A stretch of 64,000 nucleotides of DNA from G963678255 sp963678255 (GTDB taxonomy: Bacteria > Cloacimonadota > Cloacimonadia > Cloacimonadales > WRIO01), in the NCBI GenBank assembly GCA_963678255.2, contig CAXXTW010000002.1, positions 434,001 through 498,000 on the forward strand, in the 5' to 3' direction. Under the pieces are notes generated by a model. The model was not told where the DNA came from. It ran no database searches and saw only the letters and a list, made by a program, of their open reading frames with translations. Positions within the stretch are counted from its first letter, which is position 1. Every line of letters begins with the position of its first letter. Below are positions 34,171-42,981 of this stretch, in pieces. Made by a program: the position numbers and the translations under genes.

Positions 34171-36512
34171 TGAAAAATATAATGTTATTTGTTTATTTAA
34201 TTATTCTTAGTTGTGCTTTATTTGCCAGTGTGGAACCAGCTTTAATCTTTAGTCAAAAAGTAAAAACTGATGTTAACTATTTAAATAAGAATAATATTAG
34301 TATTGATCGTGTTTTCTATCAATCAATAAGAGTCTATGTCTCAGAAAAACAATTTTATGATTTAAAAGAGAATGGTTTTAAAATTGAATATATACCAAAT
34401 GAAGCGAAAATTTACGCCGATTTATTGGAAAAAGAAACTAAAAATTCTACTGATCCCTTATTTGCATACTTTTCATATACAGAATATGAAGCTTTCCTTC
34501 AACAAATGGTAACTCAATACCCTGATATTTGTCATTTGGAAACTGCTGGTGTTTCTGTGCAAGGTAGAAATCTCTGGTTTTTAAAAATTTCTGATAATGC
34601 CAATATAGAAGAAGCTGAACCTGAAGTGAGATTAACCTCTTCAATTCATGGTGATGAAGTGGTTGGTTATGACTTATTAGTCCGATTAATTCAATTATTA
34701 ACCTCTCAATATGGGATTGATACTCGTATTACTAGCCTTGTGAATAACACTGAAATCTGGATCAACCCAATGACAAATCCTGATGGGTATGTTGCACATA
34801 ACAGAACAAATGCCAATGGAGTTGATTTAAACAGAAACTTCCCTGATTTCTCTAATAATGAACCAGATAATCCTATCGGAGAAGAACCCGAGATTGCAAA
34901 TATTATGAATTTCTCTAAAAATCATTCTTCTGTTATCTCCATAAATTTTCATGGTGGTTCTCAAGTTGTAAATTATCCTTGGGATTGTATTACAACTCTT
35001 CATCCTGAAAATGATTTATTAGAAAATATGGCTATTACTTATGCTAGTAATAATCCAATTCTAAATAGTAGCACTGAATTTCCCGGGGGAGTAACAAATG
35101 GGGCTGCTTGGTATATTATTCATGGAAGTTTACAGGACTATTTAAATTATTACCATGATTGTAAAGATATCACTATTGAAGTTAGTAATGATAAATGGCC
35201 TAATGTTAATACTTTAGATAGTTATTGGAATAACAATCAGGAATCCTTGTTACAATATATTGAATATGCCCAAAAAGGAATTAAAGGAATCGTTACTAAT
35301 CAAAATAACGAACCTATTGAGGCTATGATCAGCATTCCTGGAAAAACAAATCACTTTACTGATCCTCAAGTGGGAGATTATCACAAAATCCTGTTAAATG
35401 GTACCTATGATCTGACTTTTAGTGCCTATGGTTATCAATCACAAACTGTGACCAATGTTGTTGTACCAAATAATCAAACAGAACCTGTGATTTGTAATGT
35501 AGTCATGCAACCTGTAAATCAAGTTAGTTATTGTGGTTTTGTCAAAGATCAATTTAATAGTCCTTTATCAAATGTAACTATAAAATTATCAGTAAATTCT
35601 GAGATAGTTACCGAATATACCGATAATTTCGGATATTTTAGTTTTAATACTCTTTATCCTGGCACTTATGCTAGTTTAGTTTCAATGGAGGGCTTTGTGC
35701 CTTTATCGAAAAATGTTACATTGAATGGAGAAGGTACAGTTTTTAATTATGTTTTATTTCCTCCTGTTTTTGTAGAGAGTTTCGATGCTGGTTTAGACAA
35801 TTGGGTCGTTCAAGCTCCTTGGGCTATTACAAATATTAATGGAAACAATGTTTTAACCGATTCTCCTGTTGGAGAATACAATAATAATATCAATAAGATT
35901 GCAAAATTAAATACAATTCTCAATATGAATGATGTTTCTTCTGGAAATGTATCCTTTAAAATAAAATACAATTTAGAAACTAATTATGATTTTTTGTATT
36001 TTGAAATTTCTACAAATAACACCCAATGGACTACAATACAAGCCTATACTGGTATTTCTGATTGGAAAACTGTTGTATCCTCTTTAGATTCTTATGCTGG
36101 GCATGATGTTTATCTTCGATTTAGGATTTCGACTGATGAAGGTACTACAAGTGATGGAGTTTATATCGACGACATTATGTTTGATAATCGAAGTATGGTG
36201 GAAGTTAGTAATCAAGATCTTGTTTTAAATACTAATAAAATGAATTGTAATATCTATCCTAATCCAATTATTGGAAATCAAGAAGCAAATTTCTCGATAT
36301 CATCAACTAAAGTATTGAATAATACTAAAATTATGATTTATAATGTTAAAGGTCAGAGAGTTATTAGTTTACCTGTTAATTCAAAAAACGGCCATGTTAG
36401 CTGGAATATGAAAAATGACCAGAATCAAAGAGTAAGTACTGGCATTTACTTTTATAAAATAAAAAGTGAAACTGAAGAATCCTTATTCAAAAAGATGCTT
36501 ATTATAAAATAG
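34170..36512 (+). CDS. Secreted M14 zinc carboxypeptidase with sorting domain
   Basis: 780 residues. Signal peptide (MKNIMLFVYLIILSCALFA). M14 domain ~residues 95-370: SIHGDEVVG (zinc His and Glu), VDLNRNFPD, NFHGGSQVVNYPWD (zinc His) and catalytic Glu in DITIEVSND. Two carboxypeptidase regulatory-like domains follow (~371-450, ~455-530), then a jelly-roll/MAM-like module (~535-670, ESFDAGLDNW ... DGVYIDDIMF). A C-terminal sorting domain (YPNPIIGN ... GIYFYKI ... KKMLIIK) ends it. Exported peptide-degrading enzyme, in keeping with amino-acid fermentation. Its start overlaps the MBL stop, so they are coupled. Confidence 0.
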   Translation: MKNIMLFVYLIILSCALFASVEPALIFSQKVKTDVNYLNKNNISIDRVFYQSIRVYVSEKQFYDLKENGFKIEYIPNEAKIYADLLEKETKNSTDPLFAYFSYTEYEAFLQQMVTQYPDICHLETAGVSVQGRNLWFLKISDNANIEEAEPEVRLTSSIHGDEVVGYDLLVRLIQLLTSQYGIDTRITSLVNNTEIWINPMTNPDGYVAHNRTNANGVDLNRNFPDFSNNEPDNPIGEEPEIANIMNFSKNHSSVISINFHGGSQVVNYPWDCITTLHPENDLLENMAITYASNNPILNSSTEFPGGVTNGAAWYIIHGSLQDYLNYYHDCKDITIEVSNDKWPNVNTLDSYWNNNQESLLQYIEYAQKGIKGIVTNQNNEPIEAMISIPGKTNHFTDPQVGDYHKILLNGTYDLTFSAYGYQSQTVTNVVVPNNQTEPVICNVVMQPVNQVSYCGFVKDQFNSPLSNVTIKLSVNSEIVTEYTDNFGYFSFNTLYPGTYASLVSMEGFVPLSKNVTLNGEGTVFNYVLFPPVFVESFDAGLDNWVVQAPWAITNINGNNVLTDSPVGEYNNNINKIAKLNTILNMNDVSSGNVSFKIKYNLETNYDFLYFEISTNNTQWTTIQAYTGISDWKTVVSSLDSYAGHDVYLRFRISTDEGTTSDGVYIDDIMFDNRSMVEVSNQDLVLNTNKMNCNIYPNPIIGNQEANFSISSTKVLNNTKIMIYNVKGQRVISLPVNSKNGHVSWNMKNDQNQRVSTGIYFYKIKSETEESLFKKMLIIK

Positions 36513-36612
36513 GTTTTAAATTTAATAATTCAATTATTATTATCATCGAATCAATGAATCATTATGTAGATTCATATACGATAGATACAAATTAAAAAGT
36601 AAGGATTTTGAC

Positions 36613-36846
36613 ATGAAAAAAATATATCTCTATAAGAGCCTAGGTTTGATATGTTTCGTTGCATGGATTGTTATTACAATTCTTCAAGTTTTAAAACCTC
36701 ATCCATTTAGAGGTATTATTGGCAATATTGTGTTAGTAATAGGGATAATATTGTTTTATATTCATGATAAAATTAATCATATAAAATCTCCTTTATATGA
36801 TCCTGATAAAAAAAACACGTTCGTAATTGGCTTGTATTTATTTTGA
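36613..36846 (+). CDS. Small membrane protein (two transmembrane segments)
   Basis: 77 residues with AAGGA upstream. Hydrophobic stretches at ~10-28 and ~35-52, then a short charged tail. Unrecognised. Its TGA overlaps the ATG of a 20-residue hydrophobic ORF (TGATG), so the two may be one three-segment protein broken by a frameshift. Confidence 0.
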   Translation: MKKIYLYKSLGLICFVAWIVITILQVLKPHPFRGIIGNIVLVIGIILFYIHDKINHIKSPLYDPDKKNTFVIGLYLF

Positions 36847-36908
36847 TGAATGTTATTATAGTGATCCTTGTTGGATTCCTTTTTTGGAATTTTTCAAATT
36901 TTAAATAA
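36846..36908 (+). CDS. Possible 20-residue membrane peptide or frameshifted tail
   Basis: MNVIIVILVGFLFWNFSNFK, one hydrophobic helix. Starts in the TGATG overlap with the preceding small membrane protein and has no separate ribosome site. Either coupled or a displaced C-terminus. Confidence 0.
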   Translation: MNVIIVILVGFLFWNFSNFK

Positions 36909-36932
36909 ATTTAAAAATTACTCTAATAATAT

Positions 36933-36974
36933 GTATCAAGTTTTAGTTAATCCTAGAGCTTGATACTTTTTTTT
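36933..36974 (+). terminator. Terminator after the small membrane protein
   Basis: GTATCAAG at 36933-36940 pairs with CTTGATAC at 36959-36966, followed by eight Ts. Confidence 0.
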
Positions 36975-36978
36975 ATAT

Positions 36979-37009
36979 GGGGTAGTGGAAGCGAAGCTGT
37001 CACCAGCCC
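36979..37009. other. GC-rich imperfect hairpin in AT-rich spacer
   Basis: GGGGTAGTGG pairs imperfectly with CACCAGCCC, and the inner AGC-GAA-GCT forms a tip. The rest of the gap to tcdA (37010-37202) shows nothing I recognise; SRP, 6S and tmRNA signatures were looked for by eye and not found. Confidence 0.
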
Positions 37010-37202
37010 AATTTAACAGGTAAGCTTTTTTTCATCAATCTTCAAATATATTTTTTATTGTCTTTTAGTGAGATTTTGATTGATGATCCCAGGGAGGTGT
37101 AAGCTATCAGTAAGATCTGAATAGATTATTTATAATTAGATAAAATTCGTGTAGATACTCAGGTCGGCCCATACTTTTATCATTCTTTAAAAATACCTAC
37201 AC

Positions 37203-37949
37203 TTAATAATAAATTATCTCTTTTTGGCTAATAGTTCGGATGATCCAAGAGGATGCGATTAAGCCCATGATTGCAGGCATATAAGAGATTGAACCAACTA
37301 ATGATTTGGGTAAACTGTCACTCCGAATGATATTCTTCTCAATCTTCTCAGGTTGCTCAACTTCTATGGGTACTTCATCTGAATAAACTACAGGGAAATC
37401 AGAAGTCACACCATACCGTCTCAATAGTTTTTTTAAACGTTTAGCTAAAGGACACTGATGGGTTTTCCAAATTGAAGTGAGATGAATATGGGACGGATCA
37501 ATACGATTGCCAGCTCCTAAAACTGAAATGTGGGGGATACCTAGTTGGATTAAATCTTTTATCATTCCCATTTTCGGTCCAATACTGTCAATCGCATCAA
37601 TGATGTAATCTGCCTGTTTTAGATATTCTAGTCTGTTTTCTTGTGAGAAAAACTCAGAGATACAATGAAGTTTAATTTCAGGGTTGATATCTGTTAATCT
37701 CTTACGCATCACTTCGGTTTTATTTTCTCCAATTGTACTGTGTAAGGCGATTAATTGTCTGTTTATATTGGTTATATTTACTTTATCAAAATCAATGAGT
37801 ATCATATCACAGATACCAGCACGGGCTAATGATTCTGCTACGTAAGAGCCAACTCCGCCTAATCCAATAACTGCAACTCGGCTTTCTTGTAAAAGTTTGA
37901 TATTTGTTTTTCCTAATAACAGCTCAGTTCTGTGAAATTGTTGATTCAA
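37203..37949 (-). CDS. tcdA: tRNA threonylcarbamoyladenosine dehydratase TcdA
   Basis: 248 residues from a TTG at 37949, with GAGG seven bases upstream (inside the preceding gene); an earlier TTG at 37961 is possible. E1-like ThiF/MoeB fold: VIGLGGVGSYVAESLARAG nucleotide loop, LIDFDKVNITNINRQL, DAIDSIGPK, and SDEVP with the usual family C-terminus. Cyclises t6A to ct6A in tRNA. The family length is about 250-270. Placed directly after the MFS gene's stop, so co-transcribed. Confidence 0.
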   Translation of the reverse strand: MNQQFHRTELLLGKTNIKLLQESRVAVIGLGGVGSYVAESLARAGICDMILIDFDKVNITNINRQLIALHSTIGENKTEVMRKRLTDINPEIKLHCISEFFSQENRLEYLKQADYIIDAIDSIGPKMGMIKDLIQLGIPHISVLGAGNRIDPSHIHLTSIWKTHQCPLAKRLKKLLRRYGVTSDFPVVYSDEVPIEVEQPEKIEKNIIRSDSLPKSLVGSISYMPAIMGLIASSWIIRTISQKEIIYY

Positions 37950-37950
37950 A

Positions 37951-39141
37951 TCAATCCTCAAACTTCGTTAATGCTAATACGGTCATACCAGCAATACCAA
38001 AAAAGATGGAAGCATAAAGATTGTATTCTGGCTTCATTTGCCATAAATAAGCACCCAATACAGCTGATATTGAAACGATGACATCACGAATAAAATAGTA
38101 TGTACCAAAGGTTGCTGCTTTATAACCTTCTGGTGCTAATTCCATAATTAAAGTTTTTCTGGTTGGCTCACCAAACTCTTTTAATCCCCTGATAATAAAA
38201 GCAATTACCAGCATAGTAAAGGTTTTGGCAATTAACATAAAAAATGGAAAAGCTGTAAAAAAACCAAAAGTGATCAATACATAAGGTTTTTTTGATCCTT
38301 TATCTGCTAATATGGCAACAGGAATATAAATCAATAATGCTACTGTCATTTCAATTGCAGTCAAAATGCCAAATTCAAAACCGCTTATTTTTGCGCCTTG
38401 CGTGCTTTTCATAGCCCATATGGCAATATAAGCATAAGGGATTTGTTCACAAAAACGAACTAATATATCTGAACTTAACAAATAAGATAAAGATTTTGGC
38501 ATGAGTTTTAGCATCTTTTTTATTTCTAATGGTTCATTGGGAACCACTTGGTCTTTGATCATTGTTTGTTGAAAAACCAAAGACAATATACCTAATACAA
38601 ATGCTGCGAAAAAGGCATAGCGAACACCTGTTGTTTCGCCATAAGTATCAATTAAAAGACCACCAATCATTGGGCCGATTGCCATTGGGATTCTACGAAC
38701 TAAAGAATGTAAAGATACTCCAAACACACGTTTGTTCTTCGGCATTTCCTTGCTTAACATATCCATGACAGCAGGCAATGAGAGAGCTGTCCAGGATAAA
38801 AAGAAAAAGGATCCAATGATTACTGCGATCCAATTCGGAAAGATAATGACAATCAAATAGCCTATTAAAGTAAATATGTTAAAAAACATTAATGCTTTTT
38901 TGTAACCATATTTATTTGTCAGCCAACCACCTGGTATGGAATAAATGGCAGATAGTAGATTATCTAAACCATTCAAAAACCCAGGAATTAAGGTTGATGC
39001 ACCTAAAGCTAATAAATATATGGGCAAAAAGCGTTCTGCCATCTTTTCTCCCAAACCGACAAATACAACCATGATTAACAAGGCGGTTATATCTCGAGTT
39101 ACAAAAAACTCTTTTATCTTTTCTTTGAATTTTGACATCAT
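37951..39141 (-). CDS. MFS transporter
   Basis: 396 residues with about 12 hydrophobic segments and the loop motif GGWLTNKYGYKKAL between helices 2 and 3, plus a weaker ADKGSKKPY between 8 and 9. This is the major facilitator pattern; substrate cannot be deduced. AGGA precedes ATG. Sits between rnr and tcdA in the same direction with gaps of 15 bases and none, implying one transcript. Confidence 0.
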   Translation of the reverse strand: MMSKFKEKIKEFFVTRDITALLIMVVFVGLGEKMAERFLPIYLLALGASTLIPGFLNGLDNLLSAIYSIPGGWLTNKYGYKKALMFFNIFTLIGYLIVIIFPNWIAVIIGSFFFLSWTALSLPAVMDMLSKEMPKNKRVFGVSLHSLVRRIPMAIGPMIGGLLIDTYGETTGVRYAFFAAFVLGILSLVFQQTMIKDQVVPNEPLEIKKMLKLMPKSLSYLLSSDILVRFCEQIPYAYIAIWAMKSTQGAKISGFEFGILTAIEMTVALLIYIPVAILADKGSKKPYVLITFGFFTAFPFFMLIAKTFTMLVIAFIIRGLKEFGEPTRKTLIMELAPEGYKAATFGTYYFIRDVIVSISAVLGAYLWQMKPEYNLYASIFFGIAGMTVLALTKFED

Positions 39142-39156
39142 TTCCTGCTCAAATTT

Positions 39157-41430
39157 TTATTTATAAAATCTCGATTTCTTATCTTTTCGGCTTCTGAATT
39201 TTCTGGATTTCTTCTTTTTCTCAACATTCTCTTCGTTCTGAATTTGAGGATGTTCCTGCTTCAATTGTTCCAAAATTATAAAATAAATATCTTCACTGAC
39301 AATATTGATTTGAACTTTCACTTTATCAGCTAAACGATATACTTTTCCTTTTCTTCTGCCTCTGACAATCTTGAGACGGTCATTTAACTCATAATAATCA
39401 TCAGATAATGTATTATATTTAACAACTCCACGTACTGGATAGTTGTCTAACTCTACAATCATTCCAGAATTCTTAAATGAGATAATAATCCCTTCAAACT
39501 CTTCACCAACCTTCTTTTTCATAAAGGATAAAAGTGTCTTAAATTCCATAGAACGTTCAGATTCGTCTGCAATTGCTTCTTTCTCTGTAGAAATATGTGC
39601 ATAATCAAAAAGACAATTCGACATTAAATTATTCTTTTCATTTTCTTGTATTGATTTGTGAAATACATGCTTTTTTAACTGTAAATGCACGATTAAATCA
39701 CATAAACGTCTGATGGGTGAAGTAAAATGAGTGTAATAATCAATTCCTAAACCAAAATGTGAAATACGAGAAGTAGAATATTTTGCCTTTTTCATACTTC
39801 TCAGTACCAAACGGTCAAAAACTCTGTGATAATCTTCAGTTGGTAAACATCCCAACACGTTTTGCCAAGTCTTATTCAAATCAGGCTCTATCTTAAAATT
39901 AATCTTGTAAGCTTTTAAAATGTCCTTAATCTTTATTAAATCTGTTTCTTCTGGTTCTTCATGGATTCTGTACAAAGTTGTTTTACAGGCTTTAGTTAAA
40001 GTCTTTGCAACATATTCGTTGGCGATTAACATAAAGTTCTCTATCAAAGTATGAGATTCTGTCTCCTCACTTCTCTTTAAATCAACTAAATATCCTTCAT
40101 CATCAAAAACATACTGCACTTCTGGTAAATCAAATTTCAAATATCCTAAACGAACTCTGTTTTTAGATAGATAGGTGGATAACTTACGCATCCTGTTTAG
40201 TAAATGAACCATTTCTTCATCAAACGGATGCTTTGATCCTTCAAATAATAAATCTACTTCTTCATAGGATAATCGATAATTTGAACAGATAATTGTTTCA
40301 TATATATTCTGATCTATTATATTCCCTTGATTATCGAAATCGGTTGTGACTGTTAATGTCAATTTATTCTCTTCTGGTCTTAAACTACAAATTTTATTTG
40401 ATAATTTCTCTGGTAACATGGGAATTACTTTACGAGGAAAATAATATGAGTTTCCACGATTAAGGACTTCATCAAATATTGCACTGTCAGGCTTAATATA
40501 ATGAGCCACATCTGCAATATGAACATAGAGCCTTAATCCATTATTTTCAAGCTCTTCCAATGATATTGCATCATCAAAATCTTTCGCTGAAATCGGATCT
40601 ATCGTGATGGTATAAAGGTCTCGTAAATCTTTACGAAGTGCTATTTCGTCTTCTTCAATTTTGTCTTCTATTGCTTGAACTTCTGTCATGACTGCTTCTG
40701 GAAATTCCATGGGTAGCTCATAATCTCTTATTACAGATAATAACTCTACTTCTGGTAATCCACTCACACCCAATACTTCACAAATAACTCCTGATGGGAT
40801 CTGATTGAGTTGTTTATTTCCCCATTGCAAAACTTCAAGTATAACTTTCTTGCCTGTTAAATCTTCTTTGATATCGTTGACTACAAACGGTGTGTGTATC
40901 TTGAAACTGTCGCAATAGAAATAGTTCTTTCCCTGTAGTTTCTCAACAGTTCCTACAAATTTTGTTTTTGCTCTTTCCACAACTTTTCGAATGATCCCAT
41001 AACGATTTTTACCACGACGATTTAACAATTCAACTTCAACAATGTCATTGTGATAAGCTGTACTGGTATCTTCTGAAGAAATCATAATATCATTACCATC
41101 TTCCATAATGACAAATCCAAAAGAAAAATTCTTGGCTAGAGAGGTTGCATCAAACTTACCCGTTAAGATCTCGTTTGTTAGAGCAGACTCTTCCTTTTTT
41201 ACTTTTTCGGTTTGTGTATTTTTTTGTATCGCTAAATCTGCAATTTGATATTTATTGCCTTCTTTTCTGAGAAATTGATTGGAATAGAGAGTATTCACAG
41301 CATCTTTTATATCAGGCATATCTTCATTACTGAACTTTAAGGCAGTTTTTATTTGATTGACTGTATATTGATTATCTCGCCTCTTTAATAATAATTGTAA
41401 TATCATCTTTTCTAATACGTCAGTGATCAT
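39157..41430 (-). CDS. rnr: Ribonuclease R
   Basis: 757 residues, AAGGAGG ribosome site. N-terminal winged helix (~1-65), cold-shock OB domains (~80-230), RNB catalytic domain with DPISAKDFDDAISLE (four metal-binding Asp) and HIADVAHYI, and S1 domain (~635-720). The C-terminus is Lys/Arg-rich (KKKSRKFRSRKDKKSRFYK), as in RNase R. Processive 3'-5' exonuclease for structured RNA and mRNA decay, also tied to tmRNA quality control. All metal ligands are visible. Confidence 0.
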   Translation of the reverse strand: MITDVLEKMILQLLLKRRDNQYTVNQIKTALKFSNEDMPDIKDAVNTLYSNQFLRKEGNKYQIADLAIQKNTQTEKVKKEESALTNEILTGKFDATSLAKNFSFGFVIMEDGNDIMISSEDTSTAYHNDIVEVELLNRRGKNRYGIIRKVVERAKTKFVGTVEKLQGKNYFYCDSFKIHTPFVVNDIKEDLTGKKVILEVLQWGNKQLNQIPSGVICEVLGVSGLPEVELLSVIRDYELPMEFPEAVMTEVQAIEDKIEEDEIALRKDLRDLYTITIDPISAKDFDDAISLEELENNGLRLYVHIADVAHYIKPDSAIFDEVLNRGNSYYFPRKVIPMLPEKLSNKICSLRPEENKLTLTVTTDFDNQGNIIDQNIYETIICSNYRLSYEEVDLLFEGSKHPFDEEMVHLLNRMRKLSTYLSKNRVRLGYLKFDLPEVQYVFDDEGYLVDLKRSEETESHTLIENFMLIANEYVAKTLTKACKTTLYRIHEEPEETDLIKIKDILKAYKINFKIEPDLNKTWQNVLGCLPTEDYHRVFDRLVLRSMKKAKYSTSRISHFGLGIDYYTHFTSPIRRLCDLIVHLQLKKHVFHKSIQENEKNNLMSNCLFDYAHISTEKEAIADESERSMEFKTLLSFMKKKVGEEFEGIIISFKNSGMIVELDNYPVRGVVKYNTLSDDYYELNDRLKIVRGRRKGKVYRLADKVKVQINIVSEDIYFIILEQLKQEHPQIQNEENVEKKKKSRKFRSRKDKKSRFYK

Positions 41431-41454
41431 AAATCCTCCTTAGGATCAGTTTGA

Positions 41455-41898
41455 CTAAACTTGTTTTAATTTGCTGGTTAAAAATTCGATTACTTCAGCT
41501 TTTTCTTCCCTTGTTTTAGAAAAACGTATGGATTGACCTCTGAAAACATCTAATCTTCTCGGTTGTTTAAAAGTGCTGATCATAATGCCATTCTTGTCTG
41601 AATAAAAACAACCAAACTCAGAATATCTCTTTTCTATAGTAAAAAAAGGATATTTTACTATAAACTTATAATCATAAAATTCATAACGAGTTGAAACAAA
41701 ATAAGGTATTATCCCTATGAATAACAATAAAACACCCAAAACATAATATAAAGGCTGATCCCACAATTTAATGGTCATGTAATAGAGAAAATAAAACACT
41801 AAAAACAAAAAGACTAACAAAACTGATGATTTCTTTGGAAAATCAAGTAATGGAAAAGAATTCCATTCATATAAAGGTTTCTCTTGATTATTCGACAT
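41455..41898 (-). CDS. Membrane protein with bacterial PH-like tail
   Basis: 147 residues from ATG 41898, which overlaps the yicC stop by 11 bases; the longer reading from 41925 lies inside yicC. Two transmembrane segments (~28-46, ~54-70), then a strand-rich soluble part (RYEFYDYKFIVKYPFF, RGQSIRFSKTREE) typical of bacterial PH domains. Function unknown. Second gene of the yicC-rnr run. Confidence 0.
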   Translation of the reverse strand: MSNNQEKPLYEWNSFPLLDFPKKSSVLLVFLFLVFYFLYYMTIKLWDQPLYYVLGVLLLFIGIIPYFVSTRYEFYDYKFIVKYPFFTIEKRYSEFGCFYSDKNGIMISTFKQPRRLDVFRGQSIRFSKTREEKAEVIEFLTSKLKQV

Positions 41899-42766
41899 TT
41901 TGTATCTGCTCCCGACATCTTTCAATTTCTTCCTTCATTAGAAGGATATGATTAAAAACTTCACTTGTATTGTATTTTGCTGAAATTGTGTTGATTTCTC
42001 TCTGCATTTCTTGAAATACAAAATTTAAAGATTTTCCAACTTCTGAACTATCTTCTGCAATCATGTTTAAAAAATTACTTAAATGGCTTTTTAAACGGAT
42101 AGTTTCTTCTGTAATATCAGCTTTATCTAAATAAAAAGCAGCTTCTAACATAATTCTTTTTTCAAAATCTTCTTTATATTGATCTTGCATAAGCTTTTTT
42201 ATAGATTCTATTAGGTCTTGATAAATTTTTTCTTTATAATAGGGGAGAGACGCTTGTACCTTGTCCAACGATTCAGTTATATTAGTATAAGCAGATTGGA
42301 AAAAAGCTTGTAATTTCTTACCTTCCTCATTAGCCATAACCTGATGTCTTTCAATACCTTCAATTAATAGTTTTGTTATTAGCAATTTAAATTCATCATT
42401 ATGATACGATGGATTTTGTACACTTAAAACATCCGGTTGAGATAGAATGTTTTCTAAAATGATAGGAGAAGAATCATTTATTAATTCTTTAGCTCGGGTT
42501 AGTAATTCTTTATAAGCTAATAGTTTTTTTTCATCTAAACGATAATCAGGAACACGCTTATCATTGAAATTAATCCTTATTTCAACTTTTCCTCGTATTA
42601 TATATCTTGATACAATTTCCTTGATTGGATTATCTAAAAATTGTAATTCTCTTGGGCTATTGATCTTTAAATCAAGAAATCTGTTATTTACAGATTTAAT
42701 TTCCAATTCGATATCAAAATCATCTTCGTGCAAAACACTGCTACCGAAACCAGTCATACTCTTCAT
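41888..42766 (-). CDS. yicC: YicC family endoribonuclease
   Basis: 292 residues, the normal family length, beginning MKSMTGFG, the signature N-terminus. C-terminal DUF1732-type region (FNMIAEDSSEVGKSLNF, FQEMQREINTISAKYN) is complete. YicC proteins have been reported as RNases that degrade specific transcripts. First gene of a likely operon with the PH-like protein, rnr, an MFS transporter and tcdA, most of which concern RNA. Confidence 0.
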   Translation of the reverse strand: MKSMTGFGSSVLHEDDFDIELEIKSVNNRFLDLKINSPRELQFLDNPIKEIVSRYIIRGKVEIRINFNDKRVPDYRLDEKKLLAYKELLTRAKELINDSSPIILENILSQPDVLSVQNPSYHNDEFKLLITKLLIEGIERHQVMANEEGKKLQAFFQSAYTNITESLDKVQASLPYYKEKIYQDLIESIKKLMQDQYKEDFEKRIMLEAAFYLDKADITEETIRLKSHLSNFLNMIAEDSSEVGKSLNFVFQEMQREINTISAKYNTSEVFNHILLMKEEIERCREQIQNVE

Positions 42767-42792
42767 ATTGATTCCTTTTATAAATAAAAGTC

Positions 42793-42821
42793 ATATTACC
42801 ACTATCAGCTAATTTTGTCAA
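42793..42821 (-). promoter_or_regulatory. Promoter of the yicC-rnr run
   Basis: On the minus strand, TTGACA (42821-42816) and TAATAT (42798-42793) with a 17-base spacer, 27 bases before the yicC ATG. Confidence 0.
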
Positions 42822-42906
42822 TTTGAATAAAAGCTCATTCCCTACTTAGTTATAAGGCAGATTATGTAAACCTATAAAGGTATCTCACATTTTAATCATT
42901 TTTTGT

Positions 42907-42934
42907 TTGACAATGATCTTTTATCACTTATACT
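42907..42934 (+). promoter_or_regulatory. Promoter of iorAB
   Basis: TTGACA at 42907-42912 and TATACT at 42929-42934, spacer 16. The ATG follows about 48 bases later. Confidence 0.
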
Positions 42935-42981
42935 ATTTTTATAATTATATTATTTATTAAGTATCAATTCAAGGAGATACA

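Noticed and set aside
36975..37202. tmRNA, SRP or 6S RNA
   Set aside because: The GC-rich hairpin invited it, but none of the conserved core motifs of these RNAs could be found on either strand.
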